Assembly (NCBI GenBank): GCA_963700375.1
Contig: CAVOXF010000004.1
Location: forward strand, 124,001 to 188,000
Origin: JAHEEL01 sp963700375
GTDB lineage: Bacteria > Actinomycetota > Acidimicrobiia > Spongiisociales > UBA5794
Reading direction: 5' to 3'
DNA length: 64,000 nucleotides
The position numbers and the translations under genes are program-made. This document shows positions 26,488-35,317 of this stretch, piece after piece. The notes beneath the pieces were generated by a model that worked only from the letters and a program-made list of their open reading frames with translations, was not told where the DNA came from and made no database searches. Position 1 is the first letter of the stretch, and each line of letters opens with the position of its first letter.

Positions 26488-28104
26488 ATGACCACGAACG
26501 AAAACGATCTCGCCACCACCGGCGAGGAGCGTGCGGACGCTCCGGAGGACGCACCCACCATTGCAGATGCAACCGAGGCTGTCGTCGAGGAAGCAACTGA
26601 GGCCGCCGAGGCTGTCGTCGAGGAGACCGCCGCAATGGATGTCGTTGAGGAGACCATCGAAGCCGTCGACGTCGTCGCGCCTGAGGACGTCGCTGTGGAT
26701 GTCGCCGACGAGGCCGCTACCTACGAGGCCGCAGAGATTGCCGAGGCGGTCGAGCCGACGGCGGCCGTGAAAGACGTCGTCGAAGAGGCTGTCGTGGAGG
26801 AATCTTCGACCGAACCGGCCCCGATTCCACGGGGCGAGCGGCCGGCGATCACCGCGCCGAAGGAGTTCGCCGACTTGCCGGACGATCTTTCGGCTGATGA
26901 CTTCGCCCGGGCGATCGAGCAGACCGTGTTCGAATTCAAGGAGGGCGACATCGTCGGCGGGACCGTGGTCCGCATCGACCAGGATGAAGTCCTCGTGGAC
27001 ATCGGGTACAAATCCGAAGGCGTGATTCCTGCGAAGGAACTCTCGATTCGGAACACTGCAAACCCGGCCGAGATCGTCACCGTCGGTGAAGAGATCGAGG
27101 CGCTGGTACTGCAGAAGGAAGACGACAGCGGCCGCCTCGTGCTCTCCAAGAAGCGTGCTCAGTACGAGCGTGCCTGGGGACGCATCGAGCGCATCATGAA
27201 CGAACGGGGCACCGTGTCCGGTCCGGTGATCGAGGTCGTCAAGGGTGGCCTCATCGTGGACATCGGGCTCCGCGGGTTCCTGCCTGCGTCGCTCGTAGAC
27301 CTCCGCCGCGTCCGCGATCTTCAGCCGTTCATCGGCGAGATGATCGAGGCGAAGGTCATAGAACTCGATCGCAACCGCAACAACGTCGTGCTGTCTCGTC
27401 GCGCCTACCTCGAAGAGGAGCAGGCCGAGCAGCGCCACGCGTTCCTTGCGGATCTGAAGCCGGGAGATGTGCGCGACGGCGTCGTCTCCTCCGTGGTCAA
27501 CTTCGGAGCGTTCGTGGATCTCGGAGGGATGGACGGACTCGTCCACGTCTCCGAGCTCTCATGGCAGCATGTGAACCATCCCGGTGAGGTGGTGAACGTG
27601 GGAGACAAGGTCACCGTGCGTGTCCTCGAAGTCGACTACGACCGTGAGCGGATCTCGCTCTCGATCCGTCAGACGACGCAGGATCCATGGGAACAGTTCA
27701 TCGAGGCCAGCGATGCTGGCGACGTTCTCGATGGCGAAGTCACCAAAACCGTCCCCTTCGGTGCGTTTGTTTCCGTAGGCGAAGGAGTCGAAGGACTCGT
27801 TCACGTATCGGAAATCGCGATGCATCACGTCGAGAGTCCAGAGCTGGAGCTTTCGATCGGGCAGCAAGTTCGGGTAAAGGTCACCGAGGTCGATGCCGAC
27901 AGACGACGAGTGAGCCTGTCCATCAAGCAGGCACTCCCCGAGTGGGAGGAGCGCTCAACGTGGAGCGACCGACAACCGAGCAAGCCCAGAAGAAGGGAGT
28001 TCCAGCGTGAAGACGAAGCAGAAGCCGAGCCTTCGTTCAACGCGGATGCCTCGCTCGAGGCCATCCTTCAGGAACTCAAAGAACGGGGCATCGGGCGCAG
28101 CTGA
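26488..28104 (+). CDS. rpsA: 30S ribosomal protein S1
   Basis: RNA-binding ribosomal protein S1, 538 residues. After an acidic, low-complexity N-terminal extension of about 100 residues (Glu/Ala/Val-rich with EAVVEEATEAAEAVVEETA repeats), four S1 domains follow. They begin near residues 150 (GDIVGGTVVRI), 240 (GTVSGPVIEV), 325 (GDVRDGVVSSV) and 410 (GDVLDGEVTKT). ATG 26488 is preceded by GGAG, 13 bases away, a loose ribosome site. In Actinobacteria the segment downstream normally contains coaE, but here the tad genes follow. Confidence 0.95.
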   Translation: MTTNENDLATTGEERADAPEDAPTIADATEAVVEEATEAAEAVVEETAAMDVVEETIEAVDVVAPEDVAVDVADEAATYEAAEIAEAVEPTAAVKDVVEEAVVEESSTEPAPIPRGERPAITAPKEFADLPDDLSADDFARAIEQTVFEFKEGDIVGGTVVRIDQDEVLVDIGYKSEGVIPAKELSIRNTANPAEIVTVGEEIEALVLQKEDDSGRLVLSKKRAQYERAWGRIERIMNERGTVSGPVIEVVKGGLIVDIGLRGFLPASLVDLRRVRDLQPFIGEMIEAKVIELDRNRNNVVLSRRAYLEEEQAEQRHAFLADLKPGDVRDGVVSSVVNFGAFVDLGGMDGLVHVSELSWQHVNHPGEVVNVGDKVTVRVLEVDYDRERISLSIRQTTQDPWEQFIEASDAGDVLDGEVTKTVPFGAFVSVGEGVEGLVHVSEIAMHHVESPELELSIGQQVRVKVTEVDADRRRVSLSIKQALPEWEERSTWSDRQPSKPRRREFQREDEAEAEPSFNADASLEAILQELKERGIGRS

Positions 28105-28223
28105 CCCAAGCAACCTTGGCGTTGGACTGTTCCCGACACCAGGCTCAAGTCGATTCTCCACGGTAGGCGTCGTCTCCCCTCGGGTATCCGAAATGACATC
28201 ACCGTTGGGGAGGGCCAGCTGAC

Positions 28224-29249
28224 ATGGGACGTAGGACAGTTGTTCTCGTCATCGCAATAGCGCTTGCCGCCGTATCTGCGTTCGCCGTCTGGCGTTACCT
28301 GACTACGGTCGAAAGCGACATTCGCGCCGACATCGCCGAAGTACAGGTGTATCGAGCCACCGAGTTCATTGACGGGAAGACCACCGGGGAAGAAGCGCAG
28401 CCGCTCATTGAGACTGCACTCGCACTCCGAGAGAACGTCGTGTTCGAAGGTTCGACGATCATCTGTACCGGCCCCAAAGAGGAGAACGCCGGCGAGGATC
28501 CGAACGAGTTCGGCTGCCCGGAGAACCCGCGTGATCTGACGAGCACGCTGGCCGGCAAGGTGGCCGCAGGCCCGATCAGCGCAGGCCAGGTCATCACGAC
28601 CGACCAGTGGGTCGAGGTGACAGTCTTCGAAGACGTCAGCCTGTCCGAGGAGATAGCGCAAGGCAAGGTCGCGATCGGTATCCGGCCCGACGACGTCGCA
28701 GCAGCGGGCGGATTCATCCGACCGGGAGACCGCGTCAACCTGATCGCCTCCGCCTCGGTGCAGATCAACAGCTTCCTCCAGGTTCTCGAGAACCCGGAGT
28801 TGCGTGAGATCGTGTTGGGCGAAAGCTTCCAGACGACGACGCCGACGACCCGGCCGCCGGTCACCGAAGGCGACGACGGCGGCGGCACGGCGGCCGAAGC
28901 GGACCCGGTGGCAGGGTTGGCAGCAACGTTCCCGACGGAACTGGACTTCACTCAGACGATCCTCCAGGACGTTGAGGTGCTCGCTGTCGGAGCCGATACG
29001 CCGCAGAATCGCACCGGCGCCGGACTCACTCCGGTCGGTACCCAGATCATCCTGCTCGAAGTCACGCCGCAACAGGCAGAGCAGATCGAGTTCGCACGTC
29101 AGTACACGACCGTCGCAATGGCGCTGCTGCCTGCCGACGTTCCGTACACCCCGTTCGATTCGGCCGGCGTCATCGTGGACGATCTGTTCACGCTGATCGA
29201 CCGAATCCAAGCACAGGTGGAGGCCGCTCTTGGTGGCACTGGGAACTAG
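28224..29249 (+). CDS. cpaB: Flp pilus assembly protein CpaB/RcpC
   Basis: A 341-residue membrane-anchored SAF-domain protein of the Tad pilus. One N-terminal helix (residues 4-24) is followed by the AFAVWRYL and VYRATEFIDGKTTGEEAQPLI region, the VAAGPISAGQVIT segment near residue 113, and VAIGIRPDDVAAAGGFIRPGDRVNLIAS near residues 150-178, the hallmark of CpaB. A Thr/Pro-rich linker (about 200-230) separates the C-terminal strand-rich domain. It is the first gene of the tadA-type block; the next gene overlaps it by 20 bp. Confidence 0.9.
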   Translation: MGRRTVVLVIAIALAAVSAFAVWRYLTTVESDIRADIAEVQVYRATEFIDGKTTGEEAQPLIETALALRENVVFEGSTIICTGPKEENAGEDPNEFGCPENPRDLTSTLAGKVAAGPISAGQVITTDQWVEVTVFEDVSLSEEIAQGKVAIGIRPDDVAAAGGFIRPGDRVNLIASASVQINSFLQVLENPELREIVLGESFQTTTPTTRPPVTEGDDGGGTAAEADPVAGLAATFPTELDFTQTILQDVEVLAVGADTPQNRTGAGLTPVGTQIILLEVTPQQAEQIEFARQYTTVAMALLPADVPYTPFDSAGVIVDDLFTLIDRIQAQVEAALGGTGN

Positions 29250-30426
29250 CGCCGCATCCGACCGGACGGTGTTGCTCGTCTCGAGCGACCAGAAGTTCGT
29301 CGACAGCGCTTCGCGCTTCTTGAACGGACACAAGGTCTACACCGCCCGGAACGTTACGGATGCACAGCGCCGGATGGTCGAGGAGCACATCGACCTTGCG
29401 GTACTGGACTCGTCATACGCCACCGAATCGGGGGTCATCGACGGAGGACAGCTGCTGCAGGTCAACCCCGACCTCCCCATCGTCCTGGTCGCAGCGACAT
29501 TGGACATGTCGGTGCTGAGGGTCGCTCTCCGGATCGGCTACAAGGATGTGGTCGACGCGCCCGTCGACCGAATGAAGATGGAGGCGATGCTCAACCTCAT
29601 CGAGGACCAGGCGCAGCGCGAGATTCTCAAAGAGTCGAAGACACGAATCGGGCGGATCATCACGGTCATGTCGCCGAAGGGCGGCGCCGGCAAGACGATG
29701 ACGACGGCCAATGTCGCCCTGCAGCTGGCCATGTGGGGTGACCCGAGCCGTGTCGTCGTGGTGGATGCCGACCTGCAGTTCGGCGACGTCTGCATTGCGA
29801 TGCAGATCGATCCGGTCCACACCATCGTTGAAGCGTCGCGGGAACTCGACGAGTTGGACGAGGAACTGCTGGAGAGCCTGCTGTCGACGCACTCGTCCGG
29901 CCTCAGGGTTCTTGCCGCGCCGCTCGAACCATCGCTTGCCGACGAGGTGTCGACCCAGGCGGTTGTCCGGGTGTTGGGACTCCTGAAGCGGATGTTCGAC
30001 TACATCATTGTCGACACGGCTCCGTTCCTCGACGAACCAGTGCTCTCGATTCTCGAGCGGTCGGACGACGTGCTTCTCGTTGTCGACATGGACCTGCCGA
30101 GCGTCAAGAACGCAAAGCTCGCCCTGGACACGCTGAAGCTCATCAAGTATCCGTTCGAACGGATGAAGTTGGTTCTCAACCGAGTCAACTCGAAGGCGCG
30201 CCTCGACATCGGTGAGCTCGAACGGTCGCTCGAACTCGAAGTGCAGGCCGCGATCTCGTCGGACAAGCTCGTTCCGCGAGCTGTCAACGAAGGCGAGCCT
30301 GCGGTCTCCCTCTATCCACGATCGCGCGTGGCGAAGGACCTTCGTGGTGTGGCCATGCTCGTGGTGGACCCTGAGGTCACACCGAACGCCGCGGTATCGG
30401 ATGGGCAGCGCAAATGGTTCAAGTAG
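29230..30426 (+). CDS. cpaE: CpaE/TadZ-like pilus localisation ATPase
   Basis: A 398-residue two-domain protein: an atypical receiver domain (about 12-130, with VLLVSSDQKFVDSA and DLAVLDSSY) fused to a MinD/ParA-type ATPase whose deviant Walker A is SPKGGAGKTMT near residue 150, followed by VVVVDADLQFGD and VDTAPFLDE. Such TadZ proteins place the pilus machine at the cell pole. TTG 29230 sits 6 bases after GGAGG (29219-29223), overlapping cpaB; GTG 29233 is nearly as good. Confidence 0.88.
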   Translation: MVALGTSAASDRTVLLVSSDQKFVDSASRFLNGHKVYTARNVTDAQRRMVEEHIDLAVLDSSYATESGVIDGGQLLQVNPDLPIVLVAATLDMSVLRVALRIGYKDVVDAPVDRMKMEAMLNLIEDQAQREILKESKTRIGRIITVMSPKGGAGKTMTTANVALQLAMWGDPSRVVVVDADLQFGDVCIAMQIDPVHTIVEASRELDELDEELLESLLSTHSSGLRVLAAPLEPSLADEVSTQAVVRVLGLLKRMFDYIIVDTAPFLDEPVLSILERSDDVLLVVDMDLPSVKNAKLALDTLKLIKYPFERMKLVLNRVNSKARLDIGELERSLELEVQAAISSDKLVPRAVNEGEPAVSLYPRSRVAKDLRGVAMLVVDPEVTPNAAVSDGQRKWFK

Positions 30427-30468
30427 TCGTGCACAGCATTGAGCGGTTGACGAACGGGGAGGACACCT

Positions 30469-31818
30469 ATGAGTCTCGCTGACCGGGTGAAAGCAGCGAA
30501 GGAAGCGGACCAACAGTCCGGCAATCTGCGTGAGGAAACGCGCAAGGACTTGCGACGCAAGCTCCATTTCAAGGTCGTTGAGGGGCTCGGCCCCACGCTC
30601 TACGACCGCCAGATGAGTGATGCCGAGCTGAAGCTCCGGGTCATGGAGATGCTCGAATGGGCGCTGGACCAGGAGCAGTCGGTGGCGTTGACTCGCACCG
30701 ATCGACTTGGCCTTCTCCAGGAGATCGCCGACGATGTGCTCGGGTACGGCCCAATCGACCCGTTCCTTGCCGATTCGGAAGTCACCGAGGTCATGGTCAA
30801 CGGGCCGCACTCCGTTTGGATCGAGCAACACGGCCGACTCACGAGAACGGACACGCGGTTCGTCGACTCAACGCACCTCGAGCGGATCATTGAGAAGATC
30901 GTCGGGCAGGTGGGCCGGCGCATCGACGAATCCAACCCGATGGTGGACGCCCGCCTTCCGGACGGATCCCGTGTCAACGCAGTGATCCACCCGCTGGCGA
31001 TCGGTGGCCCGTTCCTCACGATCCGGAAGTTCGCCGTCGATCCATTCACGATCGATGACCTGATCGCCAACGACACCCTCAACGACCAGGTTGCGGGACT
31101 GCTCCGCCGCTGCGTGCGGGGCCGTCTGAACATCATCGTGAGCGGCGCAACCGGCTCAGGAAAGACAACGTTCCTGAACGTGCTGTCGAACTTCATCCCA
31201 GACGATGAGCGCATCATCACCGTCGAGGACGCGGCCGAGCTCCAGTTGAGCCAGATCCACGTGCTCACCATGGAGTCTCGCCCGGCCAACATCGAGGGCA
31301 AGGGCGAGGTCAAGATACGCGACCTGGTCAAGAACACCCTGCGTATGCGTCCCGACCGGATCATCGTCGGTGAGGTTCGTGGCGGCGAGACCCTCGACAT
31401 GCTCCAGGCGATGAACACCGGTCACGATGGATCTCTGACCACGGTCCACTCGAACTCGCCACGTGACACGCTGGCTCGTATCGAGACGATGGTCTTGATG
31501 GCCGGCATGGATCTTCCGATCCGGGCGATCCGGGAACAGGTGGCTTCAGCGATCGACCTCGTTGTTCACGTTCACCGGCTCCGCGACGGGACCCGTCGAG
31601 TGACCCATGTCACCGAGGTGGTCGGTATGGAGGGTGACATCATCACCTTGCAGGACATCATGTTGTTCGACTACGGCATGGGTGTCGACGAGAACGGGAA
31701 GTATCTCGGCCGGTTGAAGGCGACCGGGATTCGTCCGGCGTTCAGCGAACACCTTGACAACTTTGGCATCAAGCTCCCAGCGGAGCTGTTTGCCCCCGAG
31801 CCCTTCGCATCGCGATGA
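30469..31818 (+). CDS. tadA: Tad pilus assembly ATPase CpaF/TadA
   Basis: Secretion ATPase driving Flp pilus polymerisation, 449 residues. Walker A GATGSGKTT is near residue 225, the Asp box IITVEDAAELQL near residue 248, the Walker B region RPDRIIVGEVRGGE near residue 300, and the His box DGSLTTVHSNSPRD near residue 322. ATG 30469 follows a very strong GGGGAGGA (30456-30463) 5 bases upstream. The stop overlaps tadB by 4 bases. Confidence 0.97.
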   Translation: MSLADRVKAAKEADQQSGNLREETRKDLRRKLHFKVVEGLGPTLYDRQMSDAELKLRVMEMLEWALDQEQSVALTRTDRLGLLQEIADDVLGYGPIDPFLADSEVTEVMVNGPHSVWIEQHGRLTRTDTRFVDSTHLERIIEKIVGQVGRRIDESNPMVDARLPDGSRVNAVIHPLAIGGPFLTIRKFAVDPFTIDDLIANDTLNDQVAGLLRRCVRGRLNIIVSGATGSGKTTFLNVLSNFIPDDERIITVEDAAELQLSQIHVLTMESRPANIEGKGEVKIRDLVKNTLRMRPDRIIVGEVRGGETLDMLQAMNTGHDGSLTTVHSNSPRDTLARIETMVLMAGMDLPIRAIREQVASAIDLVVHVHRLRDGTRRVTHVTEVVGMEGDIITLQDIMLFDYGMGVDENGKYLGRLKATGIRPAFSEHLDNFGIKLPAELFAPEPFASR

Positions 31819-32888
31819 GAAGCCGCACGCGTACTTCAGCGTTGGTGATGGGACTGGCACTGGCGATCGCGCCGACTCCGGCCTTCGCGGCCGGACCGGT
31901 CGTCGCTGCGGCGGGCGCGAAGAGCTGGCTCGTCATTCTCGGTGCGGCAGCAGCCGGACTGGGTGCTTTCCTTCTGCTCATCATCCTCTTCGGCGGTGGG
32001 TCGAGTAATCGGGCGAGCGGAGAGATCGGTGGCAGGCTTGGCGCCTACGGAGGGAAGGCGAAGAAGAGCTCCGGAGTATTCGGACGCTTTGCGGTGCTCC
32101 GCCGGGCGGCGAACAAGGCCGAGAGCGTCGCTGAGAGCCAGGGCAATTCGCGCATGATCGAGTCGGCGCTCGAGCAGGCGAACATTCCAGTTCGAGCCGG
32201 CGAGGCGATCATCGCCGCCTTCGGTCTGGCGCTCATCCTCGGAGTCATCGTCGGCCTCATGACACAGTCGACGATCTGGGCGATCATCGCGTCGTCGGCG
32301 CTGCTGATGCTCTCGTTCCTCTATGTGAGCCATGTGGCATCGAAACAGCGCAAGCGCTTCGACAAACAGCTGCCCGACACCTTGAACCTTCTGGCCACGT
32401 CGCTGCGCGCCGGCTACTCGATCATGCAGGCCATCGAAGCCGTTGCCGCCGAAGCGCCGGATCCGACGCGTCGGGAGTTCGGCCGGGCCATGTCGGAAAT
32501 CCGGCTCGGACGGCCGATGATCGACGCGCTCGGCGACATCGCCATACGCATGGAGTCGCAGGACTTCGAGTGGACGGTGCTCGCAATCTCCATCCAGCGA
32601 GAAGTCGGCGGAAACCTGGCGGAGGTGCTGCAGAGCACATCCGAAACGATGCTGCAGCGCAACCGACTGCGTGGCGAGATGAAGGCGCTCACGGCTGAAG
32701 GCCGCATCTCGATGTATGTGATGGCGGCGCTGCCATTTCTCTTGTTCGGCGCGATCTACCTGCTCAACCCGGACTACATCAAGCCGATGCTGTCGTCGAC
32801 GATCGGTATCGGCGTATTCGCCTTCGCCCTCTTCATGATGGGGCTCGGAATCTTCTGGATGACCAAGATCGTAAAGGTGGACGTCTGA
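31815..32888 (+). CDS. tadB: Tad pilus inner-membrane protein TadB
   Basis: Platform protein of the T2SS-F family, 357 residues. It begins with a signal-like hydrophobic stretch (about 8-50), two further helices near 130-175, then the cytoplasmic T2SSF domain (LPDTLNLLATSLRAGYSIMQ near residue 187 and MESQDFEWTVLAISIQREVGGNLAEVL near residue 240), and two C-terminal helices. The ATGA start and a stop that overlaps tadC by one base indicate an operon with tadA and tadC. Confidence 0.93.
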   Translation: MRSRTRTSALVMGLALAIAPTPAFAAGPVVAAAGAKSWLVILGAAAAGLGAFLLLIILFGGGSSNRASGEIGGRLGAYGGKAKKSSGVFGRFAVLRRAANKAESVAESQGNSRMIESALEQANIPVRAGEAIIAAFGLALILGVIVGLMTQSTIWAIIASSALLMLSFLYVSHVASKQRKRFDKQLPDTLNLLATSLRAGYSIMQAIEAVAAEAPDPTRREFGRAMSEIRLGRPMIDALGDIAIRMESQDFEWTVLAISIQREVGGNLAEVLQSTSETMLQRNRLRGEMKALTAEGRISMYVMAALPFLLFGAIYLLNPDYIKPMLSSTIGIGVFAFALFMMGLGIFWMTKIVKVDV

Positions 32889-33793
32889 TGGACATGATAT
32901 TCGCGATCATTGCGGTTGGGGTCACGGCTGGTGCACTCGCGATGTACGCCGGCATGGGCGTCGTGCGTTCGAGAGAGCATTCAGGGAACCGTCTGGCCCA
33001 CCTCCAGACCCGGTCCGACAAGCTCGACACCGGCTTCTCCGAGCGAGCGATTGCGCCTGCCCTGGAGAAGGTAGGCAAGATCGTGCTCCGGTTCACGCCG
33101 CAAGGCTGGGTCGGCCGCGCGCAGAAGAAGTTGGTGTTGGCCGGATGGGCCGACCGAATGGACGGAAACACGTGGGCGGCGATGCGCATCATCGCTCTCG
33201 TCGTGTCATTCGTCCTCTGGATCTTCGTGCAGTCGGTGCTCCAAACGACCAACTACAAGCTTCTTTCCCTTGTCATCATGCTCGCGATGGGCTTCTTCGG
33301 GCCCGAGGCCGTCTTGAACCGGAAGATCGACGAACGTCGGAAGGACATGGAGAAGACGCTCCCGGACATCATCGACCTGCTGGTCATCAGCGTCGAGGCT
33401 GGGCTTGGATTCGAGGCCGCCATGGGGCGTGTGGTCCAGAACGTTCCAGGCGAACTTGCCAGGGAGTTCTCTCGCACCCTGCAGGAGACCCGGGTTGGTG
33501 TCGCCCGAAACGTGGCGCTTCGCAACCTCGCCGAGCGGACCGATGTGGACGATCTCAACACGTTCATCCTCTCGCTGATCCAGGCCGACCAGTTCGGTGT
33601 CTCGATCGCCAGGATGTTGCGCGTGCAGGCCGACGAGATGCGCGTCCGGCGTCGTCAGCGGGCCCAGGAGCGAGCCTTCGCGGCCCCGGTGAAGCTGGTG
33701 TTCCCGCTGGTGCTCTGCATCTTCCCGTCGATCTTCGTCGTCATCCTCGGCCCGGCGGTCATCAACATCTCCAGTTCCGCCGTCTTCGGCTAG
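32888..33793 (+). CDS. tadC: Tad pilus inner-membrane protein TadC
   Basis: Partner platform protein of TadB, 301 residues, T2SS-F domain (LPDIIDLLVISVEAGLGFEAAM near residue 158, LNTFILSLIQADQFGVSIARML near residue 222) flanked by hydrophobic helices near 2-20, 95-140 and 270-295. The start ATG overlaps the tadB stop (TGATG). It is the last gene of the plus-strand tad block; a hairpin follows. Confidence 0.93.
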   Translation: MDMIFAIIAVGVTAGALAMYAGMGVVRSREHSGNRLAHLQTRSDKLDTGFSERAIAPALEKVGKIVLRFTPQGWVGRAQKKLVLAGWADRMDGNTWAAMRIIALVVSFVLWIFVQSVLQTTNYKLLSLVIMLAMGFFGPEAVLNRKIDERRKDMEKTLPDIIDLLVISVEAGLGFEAAMGRVVQNVPGELAREFSRTLQETRVGVARNVALRNLAERTDVDDLNTFILSLIQADQFGVSIARMLRVQADEMRVRRRQRAQERAFAAPVKLVFPLVLCIFPSIFVVILGPAVINISSSAVFG

Positions 33794-33820
33794 GAGCGCA
33801 GCCACGCGAACCTGCCTCCG

Positions 33821-33849
33821 GAGTCCGACTTCGCACGGACTTCTCTTGT
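33821..33849 (+). terminator. possible terminator after tadC
   Basis: A short stem (AGTCCG at 33822-33827 pairing with CGGACT at 33836-33841) is followed by TTCTCTTGT. It is weak by itself but correctly placed, about 30 bp after the tadC stop. Confidence 0.4.
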
Positions 33850-33980
33850 CCCCCGCCCTGATGGCGGAGGGGTGTGCTCTTGCCCTCCCGCCCGCAGCGT
33901 TGGCGGATGCGCAGAGGGGTAGCTGGGATTTCTCGGGATTCTTCTTTCGCCGGCATCGTCTGTCTGTCACCCATGCTTGA

Positions 33981-33986
33981 TACGTT
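33981..33986 (+). promoter_or_regulatory. -10 hexamer TACGTT before the DUF222 relic
   Basis: TACGTT, 6 bases, then ATG 33993. The leaderless arrangement survives although the gene it served is broken. Confidence 0.5.
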
Positions 33987-33992
33987 GCGGGG

Positions 33993-35162
33993 ATGGGACA
34001 CCAGGTTCTCGCCATTGAGACGATCGAGCAGCAGCTCCTCGAAGGGGAAGCCGCGATCGCCCGGATCCGAGGCAAGTAGCTGTCCCTACTCCGTGTACTC
34101 GACCGGCGCCAAACAGGGTTGCGTGACGGGTACCGGTCTTTGAAGGGTGGGCGACGGGGATGACGGATGTCGCCGCCGAGACCGCCCGAACCCTCTTCTC
34201 CACCGGCCGTCGTCTCGAAGAACTGTCCGACGTCGACGAAGCCGTCGCCATCGGGGTGATCGGGTTCGATCGGGCGGTCGCGGTGTCCCGGTTTGCGGGT
34301 CGTGACAGTTCGTGTGTCGTTCTGGGCGAGGTGGCCGGGTTCGACCTTGCCGGGATTCGGCGTCTCGCGGCGCGGCGACGCCGCATGACCCGTCTTGATG
34401 AGGAGTGTGCGTTCAACGGCCCGGCATGTGTCGGTTCGGCCCAATGTGGATGGGTCGGCGTGGCGTCTCCACGGGCAGCGCTCCCGGCGCAGCGGGCCGG
34501 GTCGTCGTCGACGCCCGCGACGCGAGCACCGACGTCTTCCCCACGAACCCGGACGCCACCGTGCCACGGTCGGAGGGCAACGCCGACGCCCTGTGGTCGA
34601 TCAGCCTCGACTCCCTCATCGGCGGTGACGGCGCCGGCCTCGACACCTCAACACCACTGCTGGCCGTGTTCGTGGACGCGGTCGGAGGCCGCTGCGGCGA
34701 ATGGTGAGACGGGCGTGACCGTTGAGGCCGGGCCGCGGGTCGGGGCGCACACGACCGACGCGATCCTCTGCGACGGCAGTGTTGAGGTCACCGCCCGCAC
34801 CACCGACGGCATTGTTGAGGTCACCGCCCGCACCACCGACGGCACCCCCCACTCGCCCTCGGCCGCCGCAGCCGCGTGATCGCGCCGAGGCTGCGCCGGT
34901 GTGTGCCGGTTCGTGACGGCGGGGTCTGCACCGCGGCGGGCCGCGTGTCGCGCTCTCGCCTCCAGTCCATCACACCATCCCATGGTCCCACAGCGACCGC
35001 ACCGACCCGAAGACCCTCTCGACCCTGTGCCGGTTCCACCACCACGTCGCGATCCACGGCCACCGCTCCACCATCGACCCTTCATCGCCACCCCAACGCA
35101 GACGACACTCACACCCACACATCCACGCCCCACCAACCCGCACAACCTGGAAAGTCGCGTAG
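33993..35162 (+). pseudogene. DUF222/HNH endonuclease (13E12 type), degraded
   Basis: From ATG 33993 the frame reads the DUF222 N-terminus for 28 codons to an amber TAG (34077), continues as LSLLRVLDRRQTGLRDGYRSL, then loses frame near 34147 and resumes as MTDVAAETARTLF with RRLEELSDV. Further shifts lie near 34450, 34470-34490 and 34680. The end still encodes an HNH segment (HHTIPWSH, then LSTLCRFHHHVAIHG near 35030-35055) and terminates at TAG 35160. At least one nonsense codon and four frameshifts make this a dead copy. Such proteins are abundant, often multi-copy elements in Actinobacteria, so an intact copy may exist elsewhere. Confidence 0.85.
34781..34844 (+). repeat. 33-bp in-frame tandem duplication in the DUF222 relic
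   Basis: A 31-base unit at 34781-34811 recurs at 34814-34844 without mismatch, with a 33-bp period (11 codons, VEVTARTTDGI). This points to a recent slippage-type duplication in the dead gene. Confidence 0.85.
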
Positions 35163-35317
35163 CCCGCCCCCGCGACCCCCCCGGCCCAAGAGAAAAGGGG
35201 GAACGCGGAGGAGCGCCGCCGGGCTACCGGGACCCAACCAATGAAGATGAGGCCAACCGCCCAGTCCGGCACGAAGCGCGCAGCTCCCAGCCGGTGGCCG
35301 GCCGCTCTCCGAGCGTT

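Noticed and set aside
34160..34879. Reading 34160-34879 as an independent 239-residue gene
   Set aside because: Only its first 85 residues match DUF222; the rest is out of frame relative to the family, so it is one segment of the broken gene.
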